NCBI GenBank assembly: GCA_016215705.1
Contig: JACRIR010000130.1
Location: 11,485 to 75,484 of the forward strand
Source of the DNA: Candidatus Poribacteria bacterium
GTDB lineage: Bacteria; Abyssobacteria; SURF-5
Reading direction: 5' to 3'
DNA length: 64,000 nucleotides
Shown here piece after piece: positions 26,295 through 33,547 of the stretch. Position 1 is the first letter of the stretch. Each line of letters begins with the position of its first letter. The position numbers and the translations under genes are program-made. A model generated the notes under the pieces. That model made no database searches, had not been told where the DNA came from, and saw nothing but the letters and a program-made list of their open reading frames with translations.

Positions 26295-26371
26295 CAATGC
26301 CCGGTGTGCGAACCGTAACAGGAACAACAGGAACAACCGGAACAACAACGTGGGTTTCCGCTGTGCTAGGA
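26258..26371 (+). repeat. DGR template repeat (TR)
   Basis: 114 bp matching the VR at 24680-24793, offset by exactly 1578 bp. The core 26281-26348 is built of AAC/AAT and AGG codons when read in the VR frame: 14 AAY codons and 2 AGG codons, with 30 adenines. AAY codons are usual in DGR templates because adenine mutagenesis of them can give most amino acids and never a stop. The TR overlaps the 3' end of the RT gene. Confidence 0.97.
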
Positions 26372-26533
26372 CTTGGATTCCTTGGTTGGCGCCGGAGCCT
26401 TGTCTTTCACGGAAGACAAGGGTGTGCGCCATCCAAGTCCAGGTCTCGCTCCTGTGTTGGCTCTCTCGAGCCAACCGAAACAAAAAGCTCCCTGCTCGGG
26501 CTGGTAGCGTATGTGCGAACGCTCGGGCAGGGA
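26369..26533 (+). ncRNA. Structured RNA 3' of the DGR template (probable cDNA-priming region)
   Basis: Five helices can be drawn. H1 26369-26378 with 26431-26440 (10 bp, taking in the last bases of the TR); H2 26388-26392 with 26426-26430; H3 26398-26406 with 26413-26421 (9 bp, 6-nt loop); H4 26456-26463 with 26468-26475 (8 bp, TCTC loop); H5 26489-26495 with 26527-26533, enclosing 26506-26510 with 26519-26523. In the studied phage DGR the RNA just downstream of the TR binds RT-Avd and primes cDNA synthesis. The position here fits. From 26534 to 26803 there is no gene; a 7-bp hairpin (GTCAGAG/CTCTGAC) lies near 26644-26670. Confidence 0.7.
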
Positions 26534-26724
26534 AATATTTCATTGATTTATTCGGGTAACATGCCGTTGAGATGCAGCTCGCAATAAGGATCTATCGATG
26601 CATTCGGCTGAGATTCGTACTATCCAACTAATATGACGGGCAGTCAGAGGACCCGTGTGGTTCTCTGACACCCGGCCTGCCGCTGCGTTCCCCCCTTAAG
26701 ACCGGAAGCCTTCTTCGAGGCCCG

Positions 26725-26767
26725 GCTTATTCGGGGACACCATGCGGCATGGCGTCCCCGAATAAGC
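26725..26767. repeat. REP-like palindrome, copy 3
   Basis: A 43-bp member with arms GCTTATTCGGGGACACCATG and complement (one mismatch) around CGG. Outer GGCCC/GGGCC bases extend the stem. Upstream of yedF. Confidence 0.85.
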
Positions 26768-26803
26768 GGGCCGTTTCGCAGTAGAAGCGGAAGGAGGCTT
26801 TCC

Positions 26804-27166
26804 ATGCCACAAGACTATCAAACGAATTCAGAGGCAGCCGTAATTTTTATTCGCGCAGAGACTATCGGGCGCGGCGATGACGAGATGGGTCTGAACTTGA
26901 TGATGAATTTCATCCACCACCTGAGCAAGGCCGAACCCGGGCCGGGCGCACTCATCGTAATGAACGCGGGCGTCAAACTCGTCATCGAAGGCTCTGAGGT
27001 ACTGGATGATTTGCGCGAACTCGAAAGCAAGGGAACTCGAATTCTCGCCTGCGGGACTTGCCTGAATTTCTATGACGTCAAAGAAAAGCAAAAAGTGGGA
27101 ATCGCATCCAACATGGTTGAAATAACGAAGACACTGCTGGAAGCCAGGAAGGTTGTCACCATCTGA
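26804..27166 (+). CDS. YedF-like DsrE-fold protein (sulfurtransferase-like, selenium-metabolism associated)
   Basis: A 120-aa protein matching the C-terminal DsrE/DsrF-fold domain of YedF. Family features are AETIGRGDDEMG near the N terminus, the NAGVKLVIEGSEVLDDL segment, ILACGTCLNFYDVK with a conserved Cys pair, and SNMVEITKTLL. YedF proteins usually have an N-terminal TusA domain; it is missing here. The start ATG has AAGGAGG upstream. In other genomes YedF occurs with selenium-handling genes; none is seen in this window, so the function is inferred only from family. Confidence 0.82.
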   Translation: MPQDYQTNSEAAVIFIRAETIGRGDDEMGLNLMMNFIHHLSKAEPGPGALIVMNAGVKLVIEGSEVLDDLRELESKGTRILACGTCLNFYDVKEKQKVGIASNMVEITKTLLEARKVVTI

Positions 27167-27295
27167 ATAGGCGAAAACGTTCCCTGTTCTTGGAATATGA
27201 CAGCCGATGCTGTATACTTCGGGGACGGCGGCGGCCCAAAGGTGCGGCTAAGAAACCTGTGCGGTCTCATGCACGGAAGAAACAGAAGAAATATT

Positions 27296-28540
27296 ATGAA
27301 CGACCAATACAAAATGCCTGAAAACTGGGGTTATCTGAGCCAGATCAGTCTTAATTATCTCGGCTGGTTCTTTTGCTGGACTGTCGCCACGTCATACATG
27401 ATGCCCAACGCGCTGTTGAGGATGGTTGATGATTCCATTAAGAACACCCGCCTCGGGCTGATGGCCGGCGCCGCAAACGTGTTGTTGCTCATTTTGCTCC
27501 CGCTCGTCGGAACTTTGAGTGATAGATCGCGATGGCGAATCGGACGTCGCCGTCCGTTTTATCTGCTGGCCGCCCTGAGTATGGTATTGCTTGCCTCGCT
27601 GGTTGTCCGATGTCGATATTATCCGATGCTGCTCACGCTGTTAGTCGCGATGCACGCGGCGGAAGCCTGCTGGTTCACCAATTATGCTTTGCTGAGGGAT
27701 GTTGTCCCCCTAAGTCGCCGCGGGCGCATATCCGGATTGACCAATGTCACGGGCACGCTCGGCGTGATGTTCGGCCATATTCTGTCGCCGTGGTTCATCG
27801 GTAACGGACGAATGCTGGCTCTGGCGCTCATTGCCGGCGGCGCCAATCTCCTCTCGAATCTTTGGGTTGCAGTGAAAATCCGGGAGAAACCGCCGGTCGC
27901 CGCGCCGGTTCAGGCGATCAAGTCATGGAGAGAAATATATTTTCCGACACTCCGGAACTCGCGCAGTCTCATTTGGCTGGCGGCGTCCAATCTCCTGACT
28001 CAGATGGGGGCGGTCGCAATGTTGTGTTTCCTCATGTATTTCATAAAAGACCAGATCGACTCCGCCCATTTCAATGAGACCTATCGCAATACCAACCTGC
28101 TCGGCACAGGCGCCGGCGTCTTCTCCGCGCTTACAGCGGGTTGGATCGCCGACCGCTTCGGCCGCAAACGAGTATTGGTCGTGGCCTGCCTTCTCCAGAT
28201 TTGGTGCATGGCCAACTTTGTGCTCCTGCCGTGGGTTCATTCGACGCTTTACCTGAGCGGCTTCCTTTTCGGACTTGGCAATGCGGCATACTGGAGCATT
28301 TACTGGACGCTTCTTTCGGACCTGGTTCCTGAGGGGGAAACGAGCAAGTACATCGGATTGATTCAATACACAAGTATGCTTCCGTGGGCCGTCGTGCCTG
28401 CCACACTCGGACCGATCGTAGACAACTTCGGGGCCGCTTCAGGACGCGGATACAGCATTCTGTTTTCCATTATTATTGTTATATTGATCGGCGGGATGAT
28501 TCTTGTTCGCGGGATTCCGGAAACACTGAAAAAAGCATAG
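27296..28540 (+). CDS. MFS transporter (sugar/cation-symporter-like)
   Basis: A 12-helix permease, 414 aa. GTLSDRSRWRIGRRRPF after helix 2 is the extended motif A typical of the GPH and sucrose-transporter-like branches. A second copy, AGWIADRFGRKRV, lies after helix 8. ATG 27296 is chosen over a TTG 33 codons upstream because the extra N-terminal sequence is not transporter-like. Its 3' end overlaps the convergent GNAT gene by 62 bp. The substrate is unknown. Confidence 0.83.
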   Translation: MNDQYKMPENWGYLSQISLNYLGWFFCWTVATSYMMPNALLRMVDDSIKNTRLGLMAGAANVLLLILLPLVGTLSDRSRWRIGRRRPFYLLAALSMVLLASLVVRCRYYPMLLTLLVAMHAAEACWFTNYALLRDVVPLSRRGRISGLTNVTGTLGVMFGHILSPWFIGNGRMLALALIAGGANLLSNLWVAVKIREKPPVAAPVQAIKSWREIYFPTLRNSRSLIWLAASNLLTQMGAVAMLCFLMYFIKDQIDSAHFNETYRNTNLLGTGAGVFSALTAGWIADRFGRKRVLVVACLLQIWCMANFVLLPWVHSTLYLSGFLFGLGNAAYWSIYWTLLSDLVPEGETSKYIGLIQYTSMLPWAVVPATLGPIVDNFGAASGRGYSILFSIIIVILIGGMILVRGIPETLKKA

Positions 28541-28973
28541 TCAGATCGGTCTGGAGCGGCACGTCCCTATAGTAAATGATTTCCCTTCTGGGTTGGGGTA
28601 AATTGTCGATATAGCCGCTTCTTCTGAATCCGAGCGCCTCGTGCATCTTTATTGAAATCTCGTTATCTTCCTCGGTCGAGCTGAACAGTTTCCCGTTCTT
28701 TGAATGAGCGGCCACTTTCTCGATCATCCTTCGAGCGATTCCTTTGCGCCTCAATTCCGCATGCACGGAGAGAAGAGATATGAACAAACATCCGATGAAA
28801 TTAGTCTCGAAGGCTATGAATCCCACGACCCGGCCCTCATGCTCGGTTACATACATCCTCGTGTCTTCGATTCTTTGTCGCAGAAATTCCGGCCACTTGC
28901 CCTTTCCGTAAAGAGCCTTGTTCAGGTTTATGCAAGGCTCCAAATCATTTGGTCTGGCGATTCTTATTTCCAT
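28479..28973 (-). CDS. GNAT-family N-acetyltransferase
   Basis: A 164-aa acetyl-CoA-dependent transferase. The N-terminal IRIARPNDLEPC strand-helix, the acetyl-CoA pyrophosphate-binding loop in HAELRRKGIARRMIEKV and the C-terminal HEALGFRRSGY motif are all present. The substrate cannot be predicted. ATG 28973 is preferred to a TTG four codons upstream. The 3' end overlaps the MFS gene on the other strand, so the last 20 residues (after LFSVFPES) may be non-essential. Confidence 0.85.
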   Translation of the reverse strand: MEIRIARPNDLEPCINLNKALYGKGKWPEFLRQRIEDTRMYVTEHEGRVVGFIAFETNFIGCLFISLLSVHAELRRKGIARRMIEKVAAHSKNGKLFSSTEEDNEISIKMHEALGFRRSGYIDNLPQPRREIIYYRDVPLQTDLTMLFSVFPESREQESSRRSI

Positions 28974-29108
28974 GACACGTATCAATCAGGATCCAAGAGG
29001 CTGTTCCCTGGTTTTGGTTCGCACATTACAGGACGTCTCTCTAATTCCAAATAAGGTCGTCTTGCCAATCAACGAGAGACAGCGGATTCTGCGGACAAAA
29101 AAATTCGT

Positions 29109-30500
29109 TCAGAATTTCTTGAACCTCTTCGGAATGATGCGTTGGGCCGCGTGAAGCATCTCGTCGCTCGAAATCTCGGCGGTGCGTCCGTTCTCGTATT
29201 GCTCCATGACCCACTTGTATAGCTGTTTCACACCCTCATCCCGTTTGTCGAGTCGCTTGTCACCTCTCAGATCCAGCATCGAGTTGACCCAGAACGCAAT
29301 GCCTGCGAGGCCGCTCTTGTCATTGATGGCGACGACCAGCGGTCTGTGCAGAAACTTCTCCGTGTTGAAGATGTTATAGATTTCCTCGTTCTTGAGCACG
29401 CCGTCGGCATGTATGCCCGCCTTTGTGGTATTAAACTCCGAGCCGATGAACGGAAAGTTCGGCGGAATATGGTGGCCGATCTCCGAGCGGAAATAGTGCG
29501 CTATTTCGGTTATGACGGGCGTGTGCATCCCGTCGAGCGTTCCCCTCAATCCCGCATATTCCAGCGCCAGTGCCTCGATCGGCGGGTTACCTGTGCGCTC
29601 ACCGAGCCCGAGCAATGTGCCATTGGCAGCCGCGCAGCCATAGAGCCACGCAGTCGAAGCGTTAATGAGCACCTTGTGGAAATCGTTGTGCCCGTGCCAC
29701 TCGAGCCATTCGCTCGGCACGCCGCTGTAGTAAAGCATATTGTACATGATCTGCTGGATGCCGCGCGGAGTGGACGCGCCATCGTAGGGCACTCCGTATC
29801 CCATCGTGTCGCATATGCGGATTTTCACGGGCATGCCATACTGTTTGGAAAGTTTCATCAGTTCCTGCGCGAACGGTATGACGAAACCGAAGAAATCCGC
29901 CCGCGTCGCATCCTCGAAATGGCACCGGGGGATTATTCCCATATCGAGTGCCGCCTTTACGACGTCGAGATACTCCTGCAACGCCTGCTTTCGCGTTTTT
30001 TTCAGTTTCAGGAATATGTGATAGTCCGAGCATGAAGTGAGCATGCCGGTCTCTTTCAGCTCCATCTCCTTGACGAGTTCGAGGTCTTTGCGGTTGGCGC
30101 GAATCCAGCCCGTTATCTCCGGAAACTTGTACTCGAGTTCCTGACACGCCCTGACGGCTTCGCGATCCTTTTCCGAGTACAGGAAGAACTCTGTCTGCCG
30201 GATTTTTCCTTTAGGTCCGCCCAGGCGATGCAAGAACTTGTATAAATGCACTATCTGGTCCACCGTGTAAGGCGGGCGAGCCTGTTGGCCGTCGCGAAAT
30301 GTCGTGTCCGTTATCCAGATTTCCTTGGGCATAGCGATGGGCACATGCCGGTGATTGAAAGGTATTTTCGGAATCTCTTCATAAGAGAATATTGTCCTGT
30401 GGAGATTCGGGGCGTCTACGTCCCTCAATTCGTACCGGTAATAGTCCTGTTCGAGTACGTAAGTTCTTTTCCCAAGTTTTAGTTTTCGTTTCTTCGGCAT
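29109..30500 (-). CDS. DRE-TIM metallolyase: 2-isopropylmalate / homocitrate / Re-citrate synthase family
   Basis: A 463-aa acyl-CoA aldolase-type enzyme with a (beta/alpha)8 barrel. The metal and substrate motif is WITDTTFRDGQQARPPYT; further landmarks are CHFEDATRADFFGF, HGHNDFHKV with the metal-binding His pair and GERTGNPPIEAL. The C-terminal LeuA regulatory domain is absent. The extended N terminus and overall pattern recall proteins annotated LeuA in anaerobes, including the Re-type citrate synthases of clostridia and syntrophs. Citrate, isopropylmalate or homocitrate formation cannot be told apart by eye. A good ribosome site (AAGGAG) overlaps the stop of an upstream ORF. Confidence 0.8.
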   Translation of the reverse strand: MPKKRKLKLGKRTYVLEQDYYRYELRDVDAPNLHRTIFSYEEIPKIPFNHRHVPIAMPKEIWITDTTFRDGQQARPPYTVDQIVHLYKFLHRLGGPKGKIRQTEFFLYSEKDREAVRACQELEYKFPEITGWIRANRKDLELVKEMELKETGMLTSCSDYHIFLKLKKTRKQALQEYLDVVKAALDMGIIPRCHFEDATRADFFGFVIPFAQELMKLSKQYGMPVKIRICDTMGYGVPYDGASTPRGIQQIMYNMLYYSGVPSEWLEWHGHNDFHKVLINASTAWLYGCAAANGTLLGLGERTGNPPIEALALEYAGLRGTLDGMHTPVITEIAHYFRSEIGHHIPPNFPFIGSEFNTTKAGIHADGVLKNEEIYNIFNTEKFLHRPLVVAINDKSGLAGIAFWVNSMLDLRGDKRLDKRDEGVKQLYKWVMEQYENGRTAEISSDEMLHAAQRIIPKRFKKF

Positions 30501-30512
30501 CAGAGTTTCTCC

Positions 30513-30635
30513 TTAACACTTCCCCCCCATGCGGGAGTGGAATACTCCATCTAGAGGCCCTCCCATGATTGGGCCTCGTCGAATAAACTCAAACCCTCCG
30601 GAGAATCGGCGCCAAAGACGGTACGTTCCATCCAT
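30513..30635 (-). CDS. Possible 40-aa leader ORF before the DRE-TIM synthase
   Basis: An ORF from ATG 30635 to TAA 30513 in the leader of the synthase gene. Its stop codon overlaps the AAGGAG ribosome site of the main gene, 12 bases before the main ATG, a layout that would couple translation. The C-terminal half is rich in Gly and basic residues and ends FHSRMGGKC. An internal ATG (residue 24) with GAGG upstream is an alternative start. A 7-bp hairpin (GAGGCCC/GGGCCTC) lies inside. Coding status is not proven. Confidence 0.35.
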   Translation of the reverse strand: MDGTYRLWRRFSGGFEFIRRGPIMGGPLDGVFHSRMGGKC

Positions 30636-30697
30636 CCGAACTTTGGATACGCCTAAACACTCTATTTAAGGGAGTAAATAGACCCTATTGCGCTCCA

Positions 30698-30726
30698 ACT
30701 ATAACACATTTTCTGGAAACATTCAA
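30698..30726 (-). promoter_or_regulatory. Minus-strand promoter of the DRE-TIM synthase
   Basis: On the minus strand TTGAAT (30726-30721) and TATAGT (30703-30698) are exactly 17 bp apart. The predicted leader is about 190 bases and contains three hairpins: TCTATTTA/TAAATAGA, CCAAAG/CTTTGG and GAGGCCC/GGGCCTC. Confidence 0.5.
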
Positions 30727-30897
30727 AAGGGACGAGGGAAAAGCTTAGAGCTAAGTTGTAGAAGCATGCTAATGAATTCGCATGCTTTCGAGGCCGCCTC
30801 GGAAATGGGAATATGGAAGCTCAACACAAGATTTAGAATAATCCATCTTTTTGTCGAGAAAACCCACAATATTTTGTGTTGTCGTACTCAGGATTCC

Positions 30898-30927
30898 TTG
30901 ACAAGCTCTCAAACCGGATGGTATACT
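30898..30927 (+). promoter_or_regulatory. Sigma-70 promoter of the flagellar export operon
   Basis: TTGACA (30898-30903) and TATACT (30922-30927), 18 bp apart, 126 bp before fliQ. The 552-bp gap 30501-31052 holds the two divergent promoters and the leader ORF; a plus-strand ORF at 30688-31056 shows no protein-like features. Confidence 0.6.
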
Positions 30928-31052
30928 TTAACAACAATTGCGATAATGGGTTTTGTGTCTCTTGAGGTCAGGGTGACATTGCAAAACGGATTCTCGCGCT
31001 CTCACACGAATGACAGGCAAACACAACACGTGAAAATGGCGGTGATTGAGGT

Positions 31053-31322
31053 ATGACTCCACAAGATGTAGTAGACATGGGACGTGACGCACTATTGATG
31101 ACATTGCTGATTTCCGCGCCGCCACTCCTTGCAGGTCTTGCCGTCGGTTTAATCATTAGCATATTTCAGGCAGTTACCCAGATACAGGAGTTCACGCTCA
31201 CATTTATCCCGAAAATTCTGGCTGTTTTCGTGGCAACTATGATATTCCTCCCGTGGATGCTACAGGTTTTTCTTGGATATACGACGAACCTTTTCTTACA
31301 GATACCGATGCTGGCGAAATGA
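31053..31322 (+). CDS. fliQ: Flagellar export gate protein FliQ
   Basis: An 89-aa, two-helix membrane protein of the type III export gate (FliP5-FliQ4-FliR1). It has the family's ISAPPLLAGLAVGLIISIFQ first helix and the QIQEFTLTFIPKI loop. It is the first gene of the operon. fliO and fliP, which usually stand just before fliQ, are absent here. fliR follows after 43 bp. Confidence 0.93.
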   Translation: MTPQDVVDMGRDALLMTLLISAPPLLAGLAVGLIISIFQAVTQIQEFTLTFIPKILAVFVATMIFLPWMLQVFLGYTTNLFLQIPMLAK

Positions 31323-31365
31323 ACAAGTTTTTCGGGATGAGGTGGCGGATCGCCGAGGGCATTGC

Positions 31366-32145
31366 GTGGAAAACCCGCTCTTATTCACCGCGCTGAAGTT
31401 TCAGGCGTTTCTTCTTATCTTTATGCGCGTGGGCGCGATGTTGTTTGTTGCGCCGGTGTTTGGCGGCGCGACGGTTCCGACGCAGACGAGGATTCTTTTC
31501 TCGATGATTATTTCTCTGGTCTTGCTGCCGATAGTGAGATTCGAGAACGCGACATTGCCTCTCGACGTGCTGCCACTGGCTTTTCTGGCCATCAACGAAT
31601 TGCTGGTGGGGCTGATACTTGGAGCATCGCTCGTTTTCGCGTTTGCCGCTATCCAGTATGCGGGTCAGATCGTTGATTTCCAGATGGGATTCAGCATCGT
31701 GAACCTGATAGACCCAACACAGGACGTGCAGATTCCGATCATGGGATTCTTCCACTTTCTCGTCGCGGTCCTGATCTTCCTGGCGATGGACGCGCATCAC
31801 TGGATAATCCGCGCCCTCGTGGACAGTTTTGAAATCGTACCGCTCATGCAAGCGGGTTTCTCGGGACTGGTCGTAAAGGAGATTGCCAGAGGTTTCGGCG
31901 ACTTGTTCGTGGTTGCCATGAGGATTGCGGCGCCCGCCATCGCAGTGCTGATGCTGTACAACGCTGCGCTCGGAATCATTGCCAAAACGGTGCCGCAGAT
32001 TAACCTGCTGATTGTCGGCTTCCCGGCCCGTATAGCTCTTGGCATGATTGTGGTGGGTCTCTCGATGACATTCTTTTATCCGTATCTGACACATGTCTTC
32101 GACATGATGATCGCGAATGCGTATTCGATAATGAAGCGGTTTTGA
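31366..32145 (+). CDS. fliR: Flagellar export gate protein FliR
   Basis: A 259-aa polytopic membrane subunit of the export gate. Hydrophobic segments, the FMRVGAMLFVAPVFGG helix and the FQMGFSIVNLIDP motif are typical. GTG 31366 is chosen as start (CGAGGG upstream, normal family length). A longer frame starting inside fliQ at 31273 would add an Arg-rich stretch with no counterpart in FliR proteins. Confidence 0.93.
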   Translation: MENPLLFTALKFQAFLLIFMRVGAMLFVAPVFGGATVPTQTRILFSMIISLVLLPIVRFENATLPLDVLPLAFLAINELLVGLILGASLVFAFAAIQYAGQIVDFQMGFSIVNLIDPTQDVQIPIMGFFHFLVAVLIFLAMDAHHWIIRALVDSFEIVPLMQAGFSGLVVKEIARGFGDLFVVAMRIAAPAIAVLMLYNAALGIIAKTVPQINLLIVGFPARIALGMIVVGLSMTFFYPYLTHVFDMMIANAYSIMKRF

Positions 32146-32151
32146 GTGACC

Positions 32152-32213
32152 GACCCCGCCGCGCGGGGTCGCTTATTCGGGGACACGATGCCGCATCGTG
32201 TCCCCGAATAAGC
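32152..32213. repeat. GACCCCGC hairpin and REP-like palindrome, copy 4
   Basis: A perfect GACCCCGC/GCGGGGTC hairpin (32152-32170) abuts a 43-bp REP member at 32171-32213. In this copy the stem reads ACACGATG/CATCGTGT in place of ACACCATG/CATGGTGT, a compensatory change. Confidence 0.85.
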
Positions 32214-32251
32214 GCGTCTTTGTCAAGCGCGCTTTTGTCAGGAGGTGATCG

Positions 32252-33367
32252 ATGCCCGAACCATACGGTGGCGAGAAGACGGAGCCTGCAACCCCGCGCC
32301 GGCGCGAGGAAGTGCGGAAGAAGGGACAAGTTGCGCGGAGCGTCGACCTGACTTCCTCCATCATGCTTCTGGCGTCGATGCTTGCGCTCTACTTTCTCAC
32401 GCCCACCTTGATGCGCGAACTGATGGATGTGACTCGCTCATACCTGGCAAATGCCGCCACTACACGGGTCGACGTCGATTCCGCGCCCGTACTCCTGATA
32501 GGAATGGCGCTGCAGGTGAGCGGTTTTTTCGTTCCCTTCATGCTCATAATTCTTTCCGCCGCTCTAGTGGCAAACATGGCGCAAGTCGGTTTCAGTCTTA
32601 GCGGTTATCCTCTGGTTCCCCGCATCGAGAAGATCAGTCCGGGCGCCGGCTTCAGGCGACTCTTTTCGGCCCGTTCGTTCGCCGAGCTCGTGAAGTCGAT
32701 TTTCAAGATTGCCATAGTCGGCCTGATAGCATATTTCACTATCCGGCGCGAGTTCGACCGGCTGATGGGATTGATGAACGTGGACGTGTGGGGCGCATGG
32801 GTCTTTTTCGGCAGGTTGTCTTTTACGCTCGGTATGAGGGTCGCGATCGCGTTTCTCGTGCTCGGGCTTGCCGATTACGGATTCCAGCGCTATCAGTTCG
32901 AGCAAGACATAAGGATGACGAAAGAGGAAGTTCGTCAAGAGATAAAGGACTTCGAGGGCGACCCGCAAATCCGTGCGCGCATCCGGCGCGTGCGCAGGCA
33001 GATGGCGATAAGCCGCATGATGGCGGAAGTGCCGCGTGCGCACGTCGTGGTGACCAACCCGACATCTCTCGCGGTTGCTCTTAAGTATGAGATGCGCGAA
33101 ATGCCGGCGCCTGTGGTTGTTGCAAAAGGGGCGCGTTTGATGGCGGAACGCATTCGGGAGGTGGCAGCCTCCAATGGCGTGCCCATTGTCGAGAACGTGC
33201 CGCTTGCACAAATGCTTTTCAAATCGGTCGAGATAGGGTCGCCGATTCCGGAAAGACTCTACCGCGCGGTCGCAGAGGTGCTCGCATACGTTTATCAGAT
33301 TGACACGCGGAGCCGACAACGGTGGGTGTCGCTCGGAGCATCGGCCGCGAGTGGCGCAGCAAAATGA
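32252..33367 (+). CDS. flhB: Flagellar export protein FlhB with an NPTS cleavage site
   Basis: The export-switch protein: an N-terminal PEPYGGEKTEPATPRRREEVRKKG tail-like segment, four membrane helices and a cytoplasmic C domain. In most FlhB proteins the C domain self-cleaves at N-PTH. Here residues 269-272 are NPTS (VVTNPTSLAVALKY), so His is replaced by Ser. Asn and Pro are present, so slow cleavage is possible. It may act with the FlhB C-domain paralogue at 42908-43222. AGGAGG precedes the ATG. Confidence 0.94.
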   Translation: MPEPYGGEKTEPATPRRREEVRKKGQVARSVDLTSSIMLLASMLALYFLTPTLMRELMDVTRSYLANAATTRVDVDSAPVLLIGMALQVSGFFVPFMLIILSAALVANMAQVGFSLSGYPLVPRIEKISPGAGFRRLFSARSFAELVKSIFKIAIVGLIAYFTIRREFDRLMGLMNVDVWGAWVFFGRLSFTLGMRVAIAFLVLGLADYGFQRYQFEQDIRMTKEEVRQEIKDFEGDPQIRARIRRVRRQMAISRMMAEVPRAHVVVTNPTSLAVALKYEMREMPAPVVVAKGARLMAERIREVAASNGVPIVENVPLAQMLFKSVEIGSPIPERLYRAVAEVLAYVYQIDTRSRQRWVSLGASAASGAAK

Positions 33368-33411
33368 CGAGAGCAAGGGGCGAGAGCCCGTGTCACAGTG
33401 CGCAAATGGGA

Positions 33412-33454
33412 GCTTATTCGGGGACACCATGCGGCATGGTGTCCCCGAATAAGC
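33412..33454. repeat. REP-like palindrome, copy 5
   Basis: A perfect 43-bp consensus copy: 20-bp arms starting GCTTATTCGGGG around a CGG loop. Between flhB and flhA. Confidence 0.9.
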
Positions 33455-33547
33455 GTGGCTTTCTTAGGCGCGGGACGCGTTCTCTGAAGGGTTGAATTCA
33501 TTCGATCACGTTGAATTGCCGGACGGATTCGTTGAGGGTATTCTTAG

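Noticed and set aside
26640-26725. Possible tRNA-Sec or riboswitch before yedF
   Set aside because: A hairpin and CTTCTTCGAGG-like bases are present, but no acceptor, D- or T-arm set can be drawn and no known riboswitch core is seen.
30688-31056. A 122-codon plus-strand ORF before fliQ
   Set aside because: It runs through the promoter region, its composition is not protein-like, and it ends over the fliQ start. No motif or ribosome site supports it.
32152-32213. REP-like palindromes as rho-independent terminators
   Set aside because: They lack T-runs on either side and occur inside operons as well as between them.
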